Source: Eubacteriales bacterium mix99 (GTDB taxonomy: Bacteria > Bacillota > Clostridia > Caldicoprobacterales > DTU083). Taken from it: a DNA stretch of 64,000 nt. The DNA is taken from positions 652,500-716,499 of the forward strand of contig CP121690.1 in assembly GCA_038396605.1 (NCBI GenBank), in the 5' to 3' direction. The notes beneath the pieces are model-generated. The model was not told the DNA's origin, searched no databases, and saw only the letters and a program-made list of their open reading frames with translations. This document shows positions 17,585 through 25,989 of the stretch, piece by piece. Position 1 is the stretch's first letter. Each line of letters starts with the position of its first letter. Position numbers and translations under genes: made by a program.

Positions 17585-17872
17585 TACTGTATCACAGATA
17601 GTACCGATAAAAAGGCACAGCCTGATAAAAACGGGCCGGATGTCAAGGACACTCGGCAGGAATGGGAAAAGCCGCTTGATGAAATCGAGCAGAAGAACAA
17701 ATCCAATTCCCGCAAGAGTAAGACCATTGAAAAAGCGGACAAGAAACCCGCCCAGTCTGCAAAACAGGAGAAAGTGCCGAAAGCTGAAAAACCGTCAAAG
17801 GAAGAACTATCTACACGTGCTCAAAAGGACGCACAAACACGCAAAGAGCGCAAGCAGAATGTGACACCCTGA
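17585..17872 (+). pseudogene. Lys/Glu-rich C-terminal remnant of a conjugative-element protein
   Basis: A stop-bounded 95-codon frame with no start codon. It is strongly biased to Lys/Glu/Gln/Asp (segments such as KADKKPAQSAKQEKVPKAEKPSKEEL). This is typical of disordered C-termini of proteins encoded next to the relaxase in Tn1549-like elements. Its N-terminal part is missing at 17582, which may mark the left edge of the degraded element. Confidence 0.45.
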
Positions 17873-18924
17873 TTGAGAATACAAGGGGCGATGGCAAAGA
17901 AAGCGACCCGTTCTGGACGAAAGCGGAAACCTTGGATCACATATTGACCACCCCCATTGTCATATTTACTACAACTCAACCTCACTGGATTGCACCCGGA
18001 AATTCCGGGATTTTATCGGTTCTGCGCACGCATTTCGCCGCTTGTCTGACCGGTATGGCTTGAACACGGCTTATCCACTATTGCCAATCCGAAGTTGCAT
18101 AGCAAGGGCAAATACAAGCATTATGGGCAATGGCTCGGCGGCAACAAGCCGCCGACATTCCAAAACCGTCTAAAGGCGCAGATTGATATTTGCCTTGCCG
18201 AAAAGCCGCCCGATATGGAAGCCTTTTTACAGGCTATGGCGGCGGCTGGCTATGAGGTAAAGCATGGGCGCGGCGGCGCGATCAGCTTCCAGGTCGAGGG
18301 GCAGGAACGCTTTACCCGGCTCCGGGCCTCCACTCTTGGCAAGGGCTACGGACAGGAGGGAGGACATACAAGCCACGATTGAGGGCCGGGAAAGGCCCCG
18401 CTTACGAGCGGTGGGCAAAAATCTTTAACCTAAAGCAGATGGCGGCAACGCTCCAATACTTGCAAGAAAACAATCTGCTGGAATATGAGCAGTTGGAGCA
18501 AAAAGCCTCAGAGGTTACAGGCCGTTTCCATACTCTTTACGATAGCATAAAATCCACCGAGGCGGCTATGCGTGTCAATGCGGAGTTAAAGGCGGCGGTG
18601 GTTGATTACGCCAAAACCCGGCCTGTGTTTGAGGGAATAAGGCTGCAAGGTACAGCAAGAAATACCTTGCGGAGCATAAGGCCGACATTGCCGCCTATCG
18701 GGCGGCGCAGGACGCATTCCGGCGTTTATTGTCCGGGGCGAAGCTCCCCAACATGGATACGCTCAAAGCCGAAGGCCGGGAGCTTACGGCAAAGAAAAAA
18801 AGCCGCCTATGGTGAGTACCAGGCGGTAAGAAAAGAAATGCAGGAGGTTATTACCGCAAAGGCCAATATTGACCACCTGTTCGGACTGACAGATGAGAGG
18901 AAAAATAAGGAGCAGGAGCGATAG
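17873..18924 (+). pseudogene. Degenerate MobA/VirD2-type relaxase of a Tn1549-like element
   Basis: In shifting frames the relaxase is still readable. First comes the histidine cluster HIDHPHCHIYYNSTSLDCTRKFRDF near 17935-18010. Next is SKGKYKHYGQWLGGNKPPTFQNRLKAQIDIC, then YEVKHGRGGAISFQVEGQERFTRLRASTLG. After a frameshift and deletion near 18365 comes YERWAKIFNLKQMAATLQYLQENN. The tail is KANIDHLFGLTDERKNKEQER. At least four frameshifts or deletions are present, and one segment (about 18640-18790) is shifted out and back. The nicking domain N-terminus is missing. It would have nicked oriT to start conjugal transfer; it is now non-functional. Confidence 0.85.
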
Positions 18925-18943
18925 CGATGGTGACGCAACATAA

Positions 18944-19049
18944 GGCGCAATGCGCCAACTTTGGGCCAAGTTGGCCCGAAGTCCAACCTCGATGCCGTTC
19001 CCCACCGCCTCCATTTCGATTCGCCATCCCCAAAAAATCGAAATGGAGG
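18944..19049 (+). repeat. Three tandem inverted repeats after the relaxase
   Basis: Three hairpins in 106 bp. GGCGCA-a-TGCGCC is at 18944-18956. A 12-bp arm pair with one mismatch is at 18958-18969/18971-18982 (core GGGCCAA-G-TTGGCCC). A perfect 14-bp pair is at 19008-19021/19036-19049 (CCTCCATTTCGATT). No coding sequence lies across them. Position next to the relaxase suggests oriT-type or termination structures. Confidence 0.7.
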
Positions 19050-19067
19050 AATTCAATATGGTGTTTT

Positions 19068-19146
19068 TTGCAAGTAATTTTTGAAGAAAGTTGCAAGTAA
19101 TTTTTCCATAGTATTGCAACTACATTTTCCATAGAGTTGCAAGTTA
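19068..19146 (+). repeat. Iteron-like tandem repeats, 23-bp period
   Basis: Units begin at 19068, 19091, 19114 and 19137 (last one partial), each starting TTGCAA. The first two share TTGCAAGTAATTTTT; the second and third share TTTTCCATAG. The exact 23-bp period, about two helical turns, is typical of protein-binding iterons. A minimal frame with its own GGAGG begins at 19058 but stops after eight codons. Confidence 0.6.
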
Positions 19147-19265
19147 AGAAAAGCAATAATAGGGAATATGTAGTAACACCCATTACAGAACGGCATCCCA
19201 TAATCTGTTAATTTAAGATCAAATCAGTAAACCAGTTTAGCAACTGAATAAAATCATATTCCTAA

Positions 19266-19345
19266 GTCCAGACTGGTATAAGATCTGAGGCTTATTTCTG
19301 TATGGGCTTTTTTACATTTGGTCACTCCCTTTATTTTCACTCCAA
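19266..19345 (+). mobile_element. Detached 3'-end fragment of an IS91-like element
   Basis: About 80 bp starting GTCCAGACTGGTATAAGATC match, with several differences, the non-coding ends at 23794 and 28023 just after the IS91-like transposase stop codons. No transposase coding part is attached here. Confidence 0.65.
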
Positions 19346-19457
19346 TACGAAACCGAATAAAGCCCTCAATGGAAAAACAAACCGGATCGCATGATTGACG
19401 GGCGTGTCTCCATGAGGGAGCGCCATGGACTGCAGGCCTCAGAAGGGGGTGGGAAAG

Positions 19458-19726
19458 ATGTATGATGGCTACTCATGTGGTGATTGTCCCGGAATGTATG
19501 AATTCATAAAGCTGATTAACTGCCTCGTCAAGGATATCCGTCATCTGGAATCAGAGACGGTACATACCAGGTATGAATTAAGCCCCTCATCTGCTCCATC
19601 CCTATGACGAGGATCTTCGCGGTGATATTTTTAAGACCTCGCCGGAAGCTACAGCGTAATCCGGCCTATCATCTCTATATGAAGCTGCTGTACTATAATC
19701 AGGGTCCTATTGAGTCCGACCAATAG
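19458..19726 (+). pseudogene. Frameshifted small conserved-looking protein
   Basis: An ATG behind a purine-rich GGGGGTGGGAAAG opens MYDGYSCGDCPGMYEFIKLINCL. After about 42 codons the frame breaks. Readable continuation occurs in other frames (HPYDEDLRGDIF, then NPAYHLYMKLLYYNQGPIESDQ-stop), implying two frameshifts in a protein of about 90 residues with a CX2C. I do not recognise the family. Confidence 0.35.
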
Positions 19727-19783
19727 ACTAGCCAAATTCACTGCCTGGCTCATGGCCGTAGAGATAATGAAGACTAACAATTA

Positions 19784-19844
19784 GTCACAATAGCTCAGCT
19801 TCCGGAGGACTGGGCTCTTCCTCCGTGAAGCTGAGGCTAAGTGA
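19784..19844. repeat. Long imperfect hairpin
   Basis: Arms at about 19784-19809 and 19819-19844 (TAGC-TCAGCTTC-GGAGGA against its complement, with few bulges) around a 9-nt loop. There is no T-tract, so it is not an obvious terminator. It may be an element end or REP-like structure. The surrounding 19727-19977 has no supportable gene. Confidence 0.5.
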
Positions 19845-19977
19845 CCGAACAAGTGGTGTTTTTGAGATCGAAATATACACAAGTAGCTTAACTTAACTAA
19901 TTTTCTTGTGTAACAATCCATGGTCTAAAATGCATTATAATTTCTATTACACCGTATAATTCCAATTAAAAGAATTT

Positions 19978-20226
19978 CTAAACTATCGGCACAACTTCTA
20001 TAAGCCAAATCGTCCAAAGATATATGCCCTCAGCGTAAAAGATCGCAACCATCACCACAAGAGTCAGAACATTCGCAATAATTGGCCTAGCTTTTAGTTG
20101 CCCAATCTTTAAGACAGTCCTATTTCGCACGGTCAAATAGATAAAACATGCGATGCCCAAAAGAAGTGCAAGTCCGAAAAGTATCGTATTAAAAGTAACC
20201 GTCAAGCCAAGGGTGACAACTTCCAT
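19978..20226 (-). CDS. Small two-helix membrane protein, start supplied by IS66 end
   Basis: 82 residues with two hydrophobic stretches (about 12-32 and 50-74). The first ~11 codons lie inside the right terminus of the IS66 element (20195-20226), so the original 5' end was replaced by the insertion. No Shine-Dalgarno precedes the ATG. It may be an unexpressed remnant of a membrane gene. Family not recognised. Confidence 0.35.
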   Translation of the reverse strand: MEVVTLGLTVTFNTILFGLALLLGIACFIYLTVRNRTVLKIGQLKARPIIANVLTLVVMVAIFYAEGIYLWTIWLIEVVPIV

Positions 20227-21734
20227 GGCATAAGGGTTTTAGGATCGACGCCGTTCGGGGCTTGAGTGAAAACCTTCGTGAGATATTCAAACGGCACAAG
20301 CCCGTTTTCTCTGGCGGAAACGATCAGGCTGTAATAAACCGCGCTGGCTCTCGCGCCGTTAGGGGTATTGGAAAACAGCCAGTTTTTGCGTCCCATCACA
20401 AAGGGACGGATCGAATTTTCAGCGCGGTTGTTGCTGATTTCAAGCCTGCCGTCCAATAAATAAGCTCTGAGATATTTGCGCTGGCTCTGCGCATAATAGA
20501 CCGCCTTGCCCAGCAGAGACTTTGGCAGCGCGCGAAGCGAATCGGCCCATGTGAAAAAAGCCTCCATCATCGGTTTGGAGAGTTGTTCACGCTTTTCCCG
20601 GCGTTCTTCCGGGGACAGCAAAGCAAACTGTTTCTCAAAATGAAACAGCCTGTTACAGTAGGCGATCCCTTTTTGGGCATCGGACGATTCACGTTTTTCT
20701 TTCGGCAGCGTTTGCAGCGCCTCGTCGAACTTTCGGCGCAGATGCGCCCAACAGCCCACAACGGTAATCCGGTCAGGGAGTTTGTGATAGCCGTCATAAC
20801 CGTCCGTATGGAGAAAACCCGAAAAATCTTTCAAAAAGGTCTCCGGGTGAGTATACTTTCGGTCCCTTTGGTAGTCATACAGCACAATTTGGTGTTCCGC
20901 CTCGCCGCTTGTCCGGTAAAGCCACATATAACTCTTGCTCCTGGCGGGCTTGCCGTTCTCATGCAGCACCTGGAGGGTGGTTTCGTCTGCGTGAAGGACC
21001 TGATGCTCGCATAACTGCCGTTTCATCTCTTTGTATATCGGCTCCAGCCAATCTTCACTGGCTTTTACGAGCCAATTCGACATCGTCTGACGGGAAAGCA
21101 GAATGCCGTTTTGTGCCCATTCCCGCTCCTGCCGGTAAAGCGGGCTGCCCATCACAAATTTCTGTACAGCGATGTGGGCGACCGATTCGGGCGATGCGAA
21201 ACCGCCTTTGATGACGGGTTCCGGCATGCTCGCCTTGACGATCGGCACACGGTCGGAAGATTCCTCACAGTGCCGGCAGGCGTAAATATGCCGTACATGG
21301 CGGACAAGCATGGCTTTTGCCGGGATGATTTTCAGTTCCTCGCGCACCTCTTCGCCCATCTTGTGCAGAGGACAGCCGCAGTCAGGACAGACACGTTTTT
21401 CTTCCGGCAGCTCATGCAGGATGACCTCGACGGGCAAATCTTCCGGCAGCTTGTCGGTGGTCAGACGGGTCTTCCGGCGATAATGCGCTTTGACTTTAGT
21501 GATCTCCGGCTCCGGTGCGGTCAAATCGGCGGTTTCCTCCGCTTCGTTGAACAAGCACAACTGTCCGTTGTCCGTCTGCTCACTGGACGTGCCAAATCGT
21601 TTGTGACTGGCAAGTCGAAATTGTTCCGTCAGCCACTCTACCTGCTGTTTCAGCTCGGCAATCTGCTCCGCCTGCTTGAGAAAATTCTCATAAACATGCA
21701 GCGGAATTTCAACTGTTTTCTCTCGCTTTTCCAT
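20202..21734 (-). CDS. tnpC: IS66 transposase TnpC
   Basis: 510 residues. An N-terminal coiled coil (AEQIAELKQQVEWL) and a Cys4 zinc-binding region (VCPDCGCPLHKMG, YACRHCEES) precede the DDE domain: LHADETTLQVL, GYDGYHKLPD and GCWAHLRRKF, and RAENSIRPFVMGRKNWLFSNTPNGARAS. It is full length and without visible lesions. The C-terminus overlaps the inverted repeat. It is the catalytic subunit of IS66. Confidence 0.93.
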   Translation of the reverse strand: MEKREKTVEIPLHVYENFLKQAEQIAELKQQVEWLTEQFRLASHKRFGTSSEQTDNGQLCLFNEAEETADLTAPEPEITKVKAHYRRKTRLTTDKLPEDLPVEVILHELPEEKRVCPDCGCPLHKMGEEVREELKIIPAKAMLVRHVRHIYACRHCEESSDRVPIVKASMPEPVIKGGFASPESVAHIAVQKFVMGSPLYRQEREWAQNGILLSRQTMSNWLVKASEDWLEPIYKEMKRQLCEHQVLHADETTLQVLHENGKPARSKSYMWLYRTSGEAEHQIVLYDYQRDRKYTHPETFLKDFSGFLHTDGYDGYHKLPDRITVVGCWAHLRRKFDEALQTLPKEKRESSDAQKGIAYCNRLFHFEKQFALLSPEERREKREQLSKPMMEAFFTWADSLRALPKSLLGKAVYYAQSQRKYLRAYLLDGRLEISNNRAENSIRPFVMGRKNWLFSNTPNGARASAVYYSLIVSARENGLVPFEYLTKVFTQAPNGVDPKTLMPWKLSPLA

Positions 21735-21798
21735 GCTCTAATTATACCGTAAAAACCGCATGGAATCAAGAAAAATCGGCTTTTTCGCACCCGATATT

Positions 21799-22152
21799 CT
21801 ACGAAATTTTACGTTCGGAAACCTCGCTTCGGCTGAGCTTCTTTGCAAGCCTTGCACTGTCAATCAGACAGGATAATTCTTCGCTGTTCAGCGCCATTGT
21901 CGCTTCTCCGTCCGACGACGGCCAACGGAAATGTCCGCGTTCCAGCCGCTTGAAATACAGCCAGAAGCCGTCGCCGTCCCATTCAAGTATTTTTATGCGG
22001 TCACGGTTTCGGTTGCAGAAAACGAACAGCGCATCGGCGAAAGGGTCCAGAGAAAAGCTCTGCTGCACAAGCGTCATCAGCCCATTGATGGATTTCCTCA
22101 TGTCCGTGCATCCGCAGCACAGATACACGGGCTTTTCGTCGAAGCGCATCAC
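21799..22152 (-). CDS. tnpB: IS66 accessory protein TnpB
   Basis: 117 residues with the IS66 TnpB (Orf2) signature: PVYLCCGCTDMRKSINGLMTLV, LFVFCNRNRDRIKILEWDGDGFWLYFKRLERGHFRWP. Required with TnpA and TnpC for IS66 movement; molecular role unclear. It overlaps the end of tnpA by 4 bp (ATGA). Confidence 0.93.
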   Translation of the reverse strand: MMRFDEKPVYLCCGCTDMRKSINGLMTLVQQSFSLDPFADALFVFCNRNRDRIKILEWDGDGFWLYFKRLERGHFRWPSSDGEATMALNSEELSCLIDSARLAKKLSRSEVSERKIS

Positions 22153-22508
22153 AGCGACCTCAGTACGCGGCAGACCTTCGCCAGCAGTTCCAAATCCGTC
22201 GAAGCAGTTACCTTGATATGACAGCCGCCGATTTCGATGGTCAGCATACTTTCGGCACCGGCGGCAAGTTTAGGCTCCTCAAGCTGCGTCCATCCGTTCG
22301 GCACAAGCCCACCCTCGCCGCCTTGTTTCTCCAACAGCCCCCTACAGGCAGCTTCCCGTACTTTCTTCTGTCTGTAGTAATAGGTGGCTTTGCTGATTCC
22401 CTTTTCTTCGCAGAATGCGTTTACGGTCTGCCCGCTGGCTATCCGTTCTTTTACCTCTTCACCCCAGCCCGACAGCCGGAACCTCGTCACAATTTTTTGT
22501 GTATCCAC
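22149..22508 (-). CDS. tnpA: IS66 accessory protein TnpA
   Basis: 119 residues with an HTH-like region (ASGQTVNAFCEEKGISKATYYYRQKKVREA), as expected for the first IS66 gene. It probably binds the element ends. It overlaps tnpB. Confidence 0.9.
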   Translation of the reverse strand: MDTQKIVTRFRLSGWGEEVKERIASGQTVNAFCEEKGISKATYYYRQKKVREAACRGLLEKQGGEGGLVPNGWTQLEEPKLAAGAESMLTIEIGGCHIKVTASTDLELLAKVCRVLRSL

Positions 22509-22618
22509 TCAATTCACTCCAATTTGCTTCAAAACACTTCTTAGAGCGTTTTGAACTCTTTTGAAGTAAATTGTACCCTTTCTGACGCCTTTCCTGCAAT
22601 GTGACGGCCGGGTTGACG

Positions 22619-22669
22619 GTTACTTTTTAGGAATGAGCAATCACTTGTTATTCATTGCTAAAAAGTAAC
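22619..22669. repeat. Inverted repeat abutting the IS66 end
   Basis: GTTACTTTTTAG (22619-22630) is repeated perfectly inverted at 22658-22669. An inner AATGA/TCATT pair makes a 17-bp stem around a 15-nt loop. The outer arm begins inside the last five bases of IS66, so the hairpin straddles the junction. Confidence 0.6.
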
Positions 22670-22780
22670 ATTAAAAATAGTAATCGAAGGGTGTATGACA
22701 AGCGCACTATAAGTCTGGTCCACGTTGTGCTATGTCGTAAAGGCATTGGCAAAATATAACCTATGATAGGAGGGTGATAT

Positions 22781-23761
22781 ATGTCAAGTACCGAAATAGA
22801 GTTCACCCCTGGAAAGTTGTCTAATGAAGCAATAGTTGCGATTGTAAAATCAGCAGGTATTTCTGATGAAATTATTAAAATCAGCAAGCCCAACGCATGG
22901 ATTATGGAATCGAGAAGAATATACTTTGCAGATGGTAAGGTGTTGCTGTTAAAAATAGGGACTAATGATGAATGGACCGACGAAGCGTCTATTTTGAATC
23001 AGCTACACGCAACTCAAGTGCTACATCATATAGGTATACCTCAGCCTAATCTACTGGCCTATGCGGAAAATAAAACAAGTTACGGGTTTCGTTTTCTATT
23101 GCTTGAAGCCTATAATGGCACTAGATTGTATGATTTGTATTCAACTGCCGACTCTGTGAATCGGATTATGATTTTTGAGTCATTAGCCTATACATACAGT
23201 AAGATACATCGTATTAAAAACAGTTGGAGTGGTGTATGGAATGGTTCTCCTGATAAGAAAAAGTACCCGATACATCCTGCAAGATTTTATAGTAATGCTG
23301 AATTTCACGGTGGCTCAGGGCGCTTCTTATTAGAGAAGGGAATCATAAGCAAAGCCTTATTTGATGATATTTGCAATGCATGGGACAATAATCTTCCCTA
23401 TTTAGAGCAGCGAGAATCTTCTTTGGCTCATATTAGTCCGTTTCCATGGAGTATTTATATGGCACATGATAACGGTAATTATTCTGTTACAGGTTTAGCC
23501 GCTCTTGGCGATTTTATGTGGTGGGATCCGATGTCAGATGTTGCGCACCTTCTATATCCGCCGTATATGGATAAAATATTGAAGCATTTAAATCTATGGG
23601 TACCTGGGAATCATGACCCTCCTCTCTTATCAAATGCTGTGGTTCCCGATATGCCGGCTGCGAATGATGCCCGATCATCCGACAATCATGAGACACTGCC
23701 TCAGATGCCTTTTGAGGACGAGTATTCTCAATTGTCACCCTATGAAGATCACACATTCTGA
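22781..23761 (+). CDS. Aminoglycoside-phosphotransferase-like protein fused to an IS91 transposase tail
   Basis: 326 residues behind AGGAGGGTGATAT. Residues 1-~264 follow the APH/choline-kinase fold, including an N-lobe Lys (VLLLKIG) and the late DFMWWDPMSDVAHLLYPPY. The catalytic loop reads AHISPFPWSIYM. In active APH proteins the Asp and Asn of the Brenner motif (HxDxxxxN) are at positions that are Ser here, so phosphotransfer is doubtful. From codon ~265 (23573) the DNA is identical to the IS91-like transposase end at 27802, in the same frame. This adds ~62 foreign residues and removes the native C-terminus. It is best regarded as a chimera, possibly dead. Confidence 0.75.
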   Translation: MSSTEIEFTPGKLSNEAIVAIVKSAGISDEIIKISKPNAWIMESRRIYFADGKVLLLKIGTNDEWTDEASILNQLHATQVLHHIGIPQPNLLAYAENKTSYGFRFLLLEAYNGTRLYDLYSTADSVNRIMIFESLAYTYSKIHRIKNSWSGVWNGSPDKKKYPIHPARFYSNAEFHGGSGRFLLEKGIISKALFDDICNAWDNNLPYLEQRESSLAHISPFPWSIYMAHDNGNYSVTGLAALGDFMWWDPMSDVAHLLYPPYMDKILKHLNLWVPGNHDPPLLSNAVVPDMPAANDARSSDNHETLPQMPFEDEYSQLSPYEDHTF

Positions 23762-23988
23762 TCAGCGGCATTTGCATGAATACACTGCTTTCAGTCCAGA
23801 CTGGTATAAGATCTGAGGCTTATTCCTGTATGGGCTTTTTTATATATATGGTCCTTCCCTTTATTTTTACTCCGAAGCTGTCCTGTGTTTCATTCAATGT
23901 ACTGGTCATATTCTCTTGTTAATAGCAGTTGATTGCCAATTTTTGTATGATTTCAGGTGGCTTGACAGCCCATTCTACCTGTTATACT
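23573..23988 (+). repeat. IS91-like 3' end, copy A (matches 27802-28219)
   Basis: It starts with AAAATATTGAAGC inside the APH-like gene. It contains the transposase C-terminal coding part and ~225 bp of non-coding end, and stops after ACCTGTTATACT. It matches copy B over its whole length with only a few substitutions and a 2-bp indel. Confidence 0.85.
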
Positions 23989-24126
23989 GAACGTAAGAAA
24001 AGCAAATTCCTATCAAGAAATTCCAAAATCATTAAAATTATAATTTACAATTAATCCTTAATGTGGTATAGTATGAATTGTTAATTACTACTAAAGCTTG
24101 TTACTGAGAGGGGGAGGAGTATTATT

Positions 24127-25269
24127 ATGTCACGAAAGGTCAAAAAAGTTTTGGCCATGCTGCTGATCCTAATTGGAACATTATCAATAGGAAGTATGAA
24201 TGTTATGGCTTCCCAATCACAAAAGGCTGATTTAGGCATAGTCGTAGATATTGAATCTGTAAGTATTGACCGACAACCATCAAATTTACTTGCAGGTATA
24301 GGAACTATGTCAGTTAATAAAAATTTGGTAGTCGGAAATACAAGTGTTCCGCTTTATGCTACCTTTGATTCGCAAGAAGCAGCGTTACAGAACATTTCCA
24401 CAAATCCGGTAGTTCAAGAAATCAAGTTGGAATATGGATATGAAGATATATCGGATGATAATTGGAAAGATTATTATGATGCAATGCATGAATTAATTGA
24501 TTTGCCTTCGTGTCCAGACTGGTATAATGAAGAGGCTGTGAGTTTTAGAACAATGCGTAAATTCTTCGATATTTATGAGAACCATGAGAAAAATGAGGAA
24601 ATAGTATCACTTGTGACAAGAGCTACTGCTGCAACGGATATAACAGAAAATGCAGATCTATTAGAATTATTGCCGTATGACTCATATATTGCACTAAGTC
24701 AACAATCCAATATATCAAATAACGAACGATCACTAGCTTCATTAAATGCTCTTGGCTTTAATATTAATGCTGCTGTTGCATATGCATCAAAATATGCAAA
24801 ATCTCCTAATACGGACGATTATGACAAATTTTCTTCAGATTGCACCAACTTTGTATCACAGATTTTGGAAAATGGCGGTGTGTCTCAGGTGAAATATGAC
24901 GACCAAAAAAAGGGATGGTGGCATACAAAATCAAAAGTGTTATATATAACTGTTCATAAGCATTCTATTTCTTGGATAAGAGCGAATACTTTTGCAAAAT
25001 ACATGGGAGTAGGTTATACCACAACAAATAATTCTTTATTTTCTGCTAATATTAAAAAGGGTGATTTCATTGCTGCAGATTATGAGAAAGATGGAGACTG
25101 GAATCATATGGGGTTTGTAACAAGTAAAAAAACCTCGAAAACTAATGGATATTATGACTATAAAGTAGCACAGCATACAAAAAATTATCATGCTTGGGCA
25201 TCTTCATCTACTAATTCGTGGGAAAAAATCGGAAAGGACGGTGGGAAATATGGTCGTGTCAGAAGATAA
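24127..25269 (+). CDS. Secreted protein with C-terminal amidase (Amidase_6-type) domain
   Basis: 380 residues with a clear signal peptide (basic MSRKVKKV, hydrophobic LAMLLILIGTLSIGSMNVM, cleavage near ASQSQ). The C-terminal ~160 residues match the putative amidase domain: FSSDCTNFVSQILENGG with the nucleophilic Cys near residue 238, and DWNHMGFV with His near 325. Such domains are NlpC/P60-like papain-fold enzymes, probably acting on peptidoglycan or peptides outside the cell. The middle has no recognisable domain. Good Shine-Dalgarno (GGGGGAGGAG). The gene is AT-rich compared with the flanks and sits in mobile DNA, suggesting acquisition. Confidence 0.82.
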   Translation: MSRKVKKVLAMLLILIGTLSIGSMNVMASQSQKADLGIVVDIESVSIDRQPSNLLAGIGTMSVNKNLVVGNTSVPLYATFDSQEAALQNISTNPVVQEIKLEYGYEDISDDNWKDYYDAMHELIDLPSCPDWYNEEAVSFRTMRKFFDIYENHEKNEEIVSLVTRATAATDITENADLLELLPYDSYIALSQQSNISNNERSLASLNALGFNINAAVAYASKYAKSPNTDDYDKFSSDCTNFVSQILENGGVSQVKYDDQKKGWWHTKSKVLYITVHKHSISWIRANTFAKYMGVGYTTTNNSLFSANIKKGDFIAADYEKDGDWNHMGFVTSKKTSKTNGYYDYKVAQHTKNYHAWASSSTNSWEKIGKDGGKYGRVRR

Positions 25270-25693
25270 TCATAAAATCATTTGGGAAAAGGTTATTCCT
25301 ATATGCACTATGATTTTGATGCTTTTTCTGAGATCTCTAAAATTTTATGAGATCAAGGGGCTGGTCGAAATGAATGGCTGGGCTGCACCGGAACACTTTC
25401 CATTACCTTTTTTATTAGCCCTGTGTATGTTTTTTGCAGGAACATTGATAAAATTCAGATACCATGTTATCACACCTTTATTGCAGATCTGCACTCTTAT
25501 CGTTATGCTGTACTTCGAACAGAAATTTAGGGATTTTGCCGAATTCAACTTAAGAAGAACAGCATACGGGTTTTGGATCAATATCATTATGAGTATAGTA
25601 TTAGTGCTTTATTGTCTGTTTATTGACTTTTCTAAACATTCAAAGCATCCAAACTCCGCAGAAGTTGAAAATAACAACTCCAGGGAATTCTGA
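25250..25693 (+). CDS. Small integral membrane protein
   Basis: 147 residues from the ATG at 25250 (GGTGGG in front), overlapping the amidase gene end by 20 bp. It has about four hydrophobic segments (near 14-28, 48-64, 69-87, 108-127) and a polar C-terminal tail. Translational overlap suggests it works with, or gives immunity or anchoring to, the secreted amidase-domain protein; that is inference. Family not recognised. Confidence 0.6.
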   Translation: MVVSEDNHKIIWEKVIPICTMILMLFLRSLKFYEIKGLVEMNGWAAPEHFPLPFLLALCMFFAGTLIKFRYHVITPLLQICTLIVMLYFEQKFRDFAEFNLRRTAYGFWINIIMSIVLVLYCLFIDFSKHSKHPNSAEVENNNSREF

Positions 25694-25737
25694 CGTAACT
25701 CCATGTCCGAATACTTCAATTTTATCCTGCGCAGTAA

Positions 25738-25767
25738 ATAAAAAAATGGCGGCATCATGGATGCCGC
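25738..25767 (-). terminator. Intrinsic terminator, minus strand
   Basis: A perfect 9-bp GC-rich stem (GGCGGCATC / GATGCCGCC, 25747-25755 and 25759-25767) with a 3-nt loop. On the minus strand it is followed by a T run. It could end transcription from the DUF4143 remnant. No other gene is supportable in 25768-25989. Confidence 0.7.
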
Positions 25768-25989
25768 CGGCACTACCTTCTCACTTACCGATATCCGTCA
25801 CCGCGCCGATAAACAGCGGCAGGTTCGTTTCGCAGTCGATGAGCAGACGGAAAGATAGTTGGAAACACCGACCTGTTTTTCAACTTGAATACCGGTATCA
25901 AAAACGGTTCCTTGAGATAAAAAAATTTATTCTTTTCGTCGATGATCCTATCCGCTCTGTTCTCCATGGAGATTTCTATCCCTCATTGC

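Larger units (their letters stand above)
20195..22623 (-). mobile_element. IS66-family insertion sequence, complete (2,429 bp)
   Basis: The ends carry matching terminal repeats beginning GTAACCGTCAA (20195 reading right; 22623 reading left on the other strand). They enclose the three standard IS66 genes. The 8-bp flanks (20187-20194 and 22624-22631) are not duplicates, so either one junction has been rearranged or the host sequence has changed since insertion. Confidence 0.88.

Noticed and set aside
19068-19146. CRISPR-like array
   Set aside because: The repeats are contiguous with a 23-bp period and no spacers, and no cas genes occur in the window.
25770-25985. Serpin-like C-terminus on the minus strand upstream of the terminator
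   Set aside because: A short stretch (RLLIDCETNLPLFIGAV) resembles a serpin end, but the rest is out of frame and too short to support.
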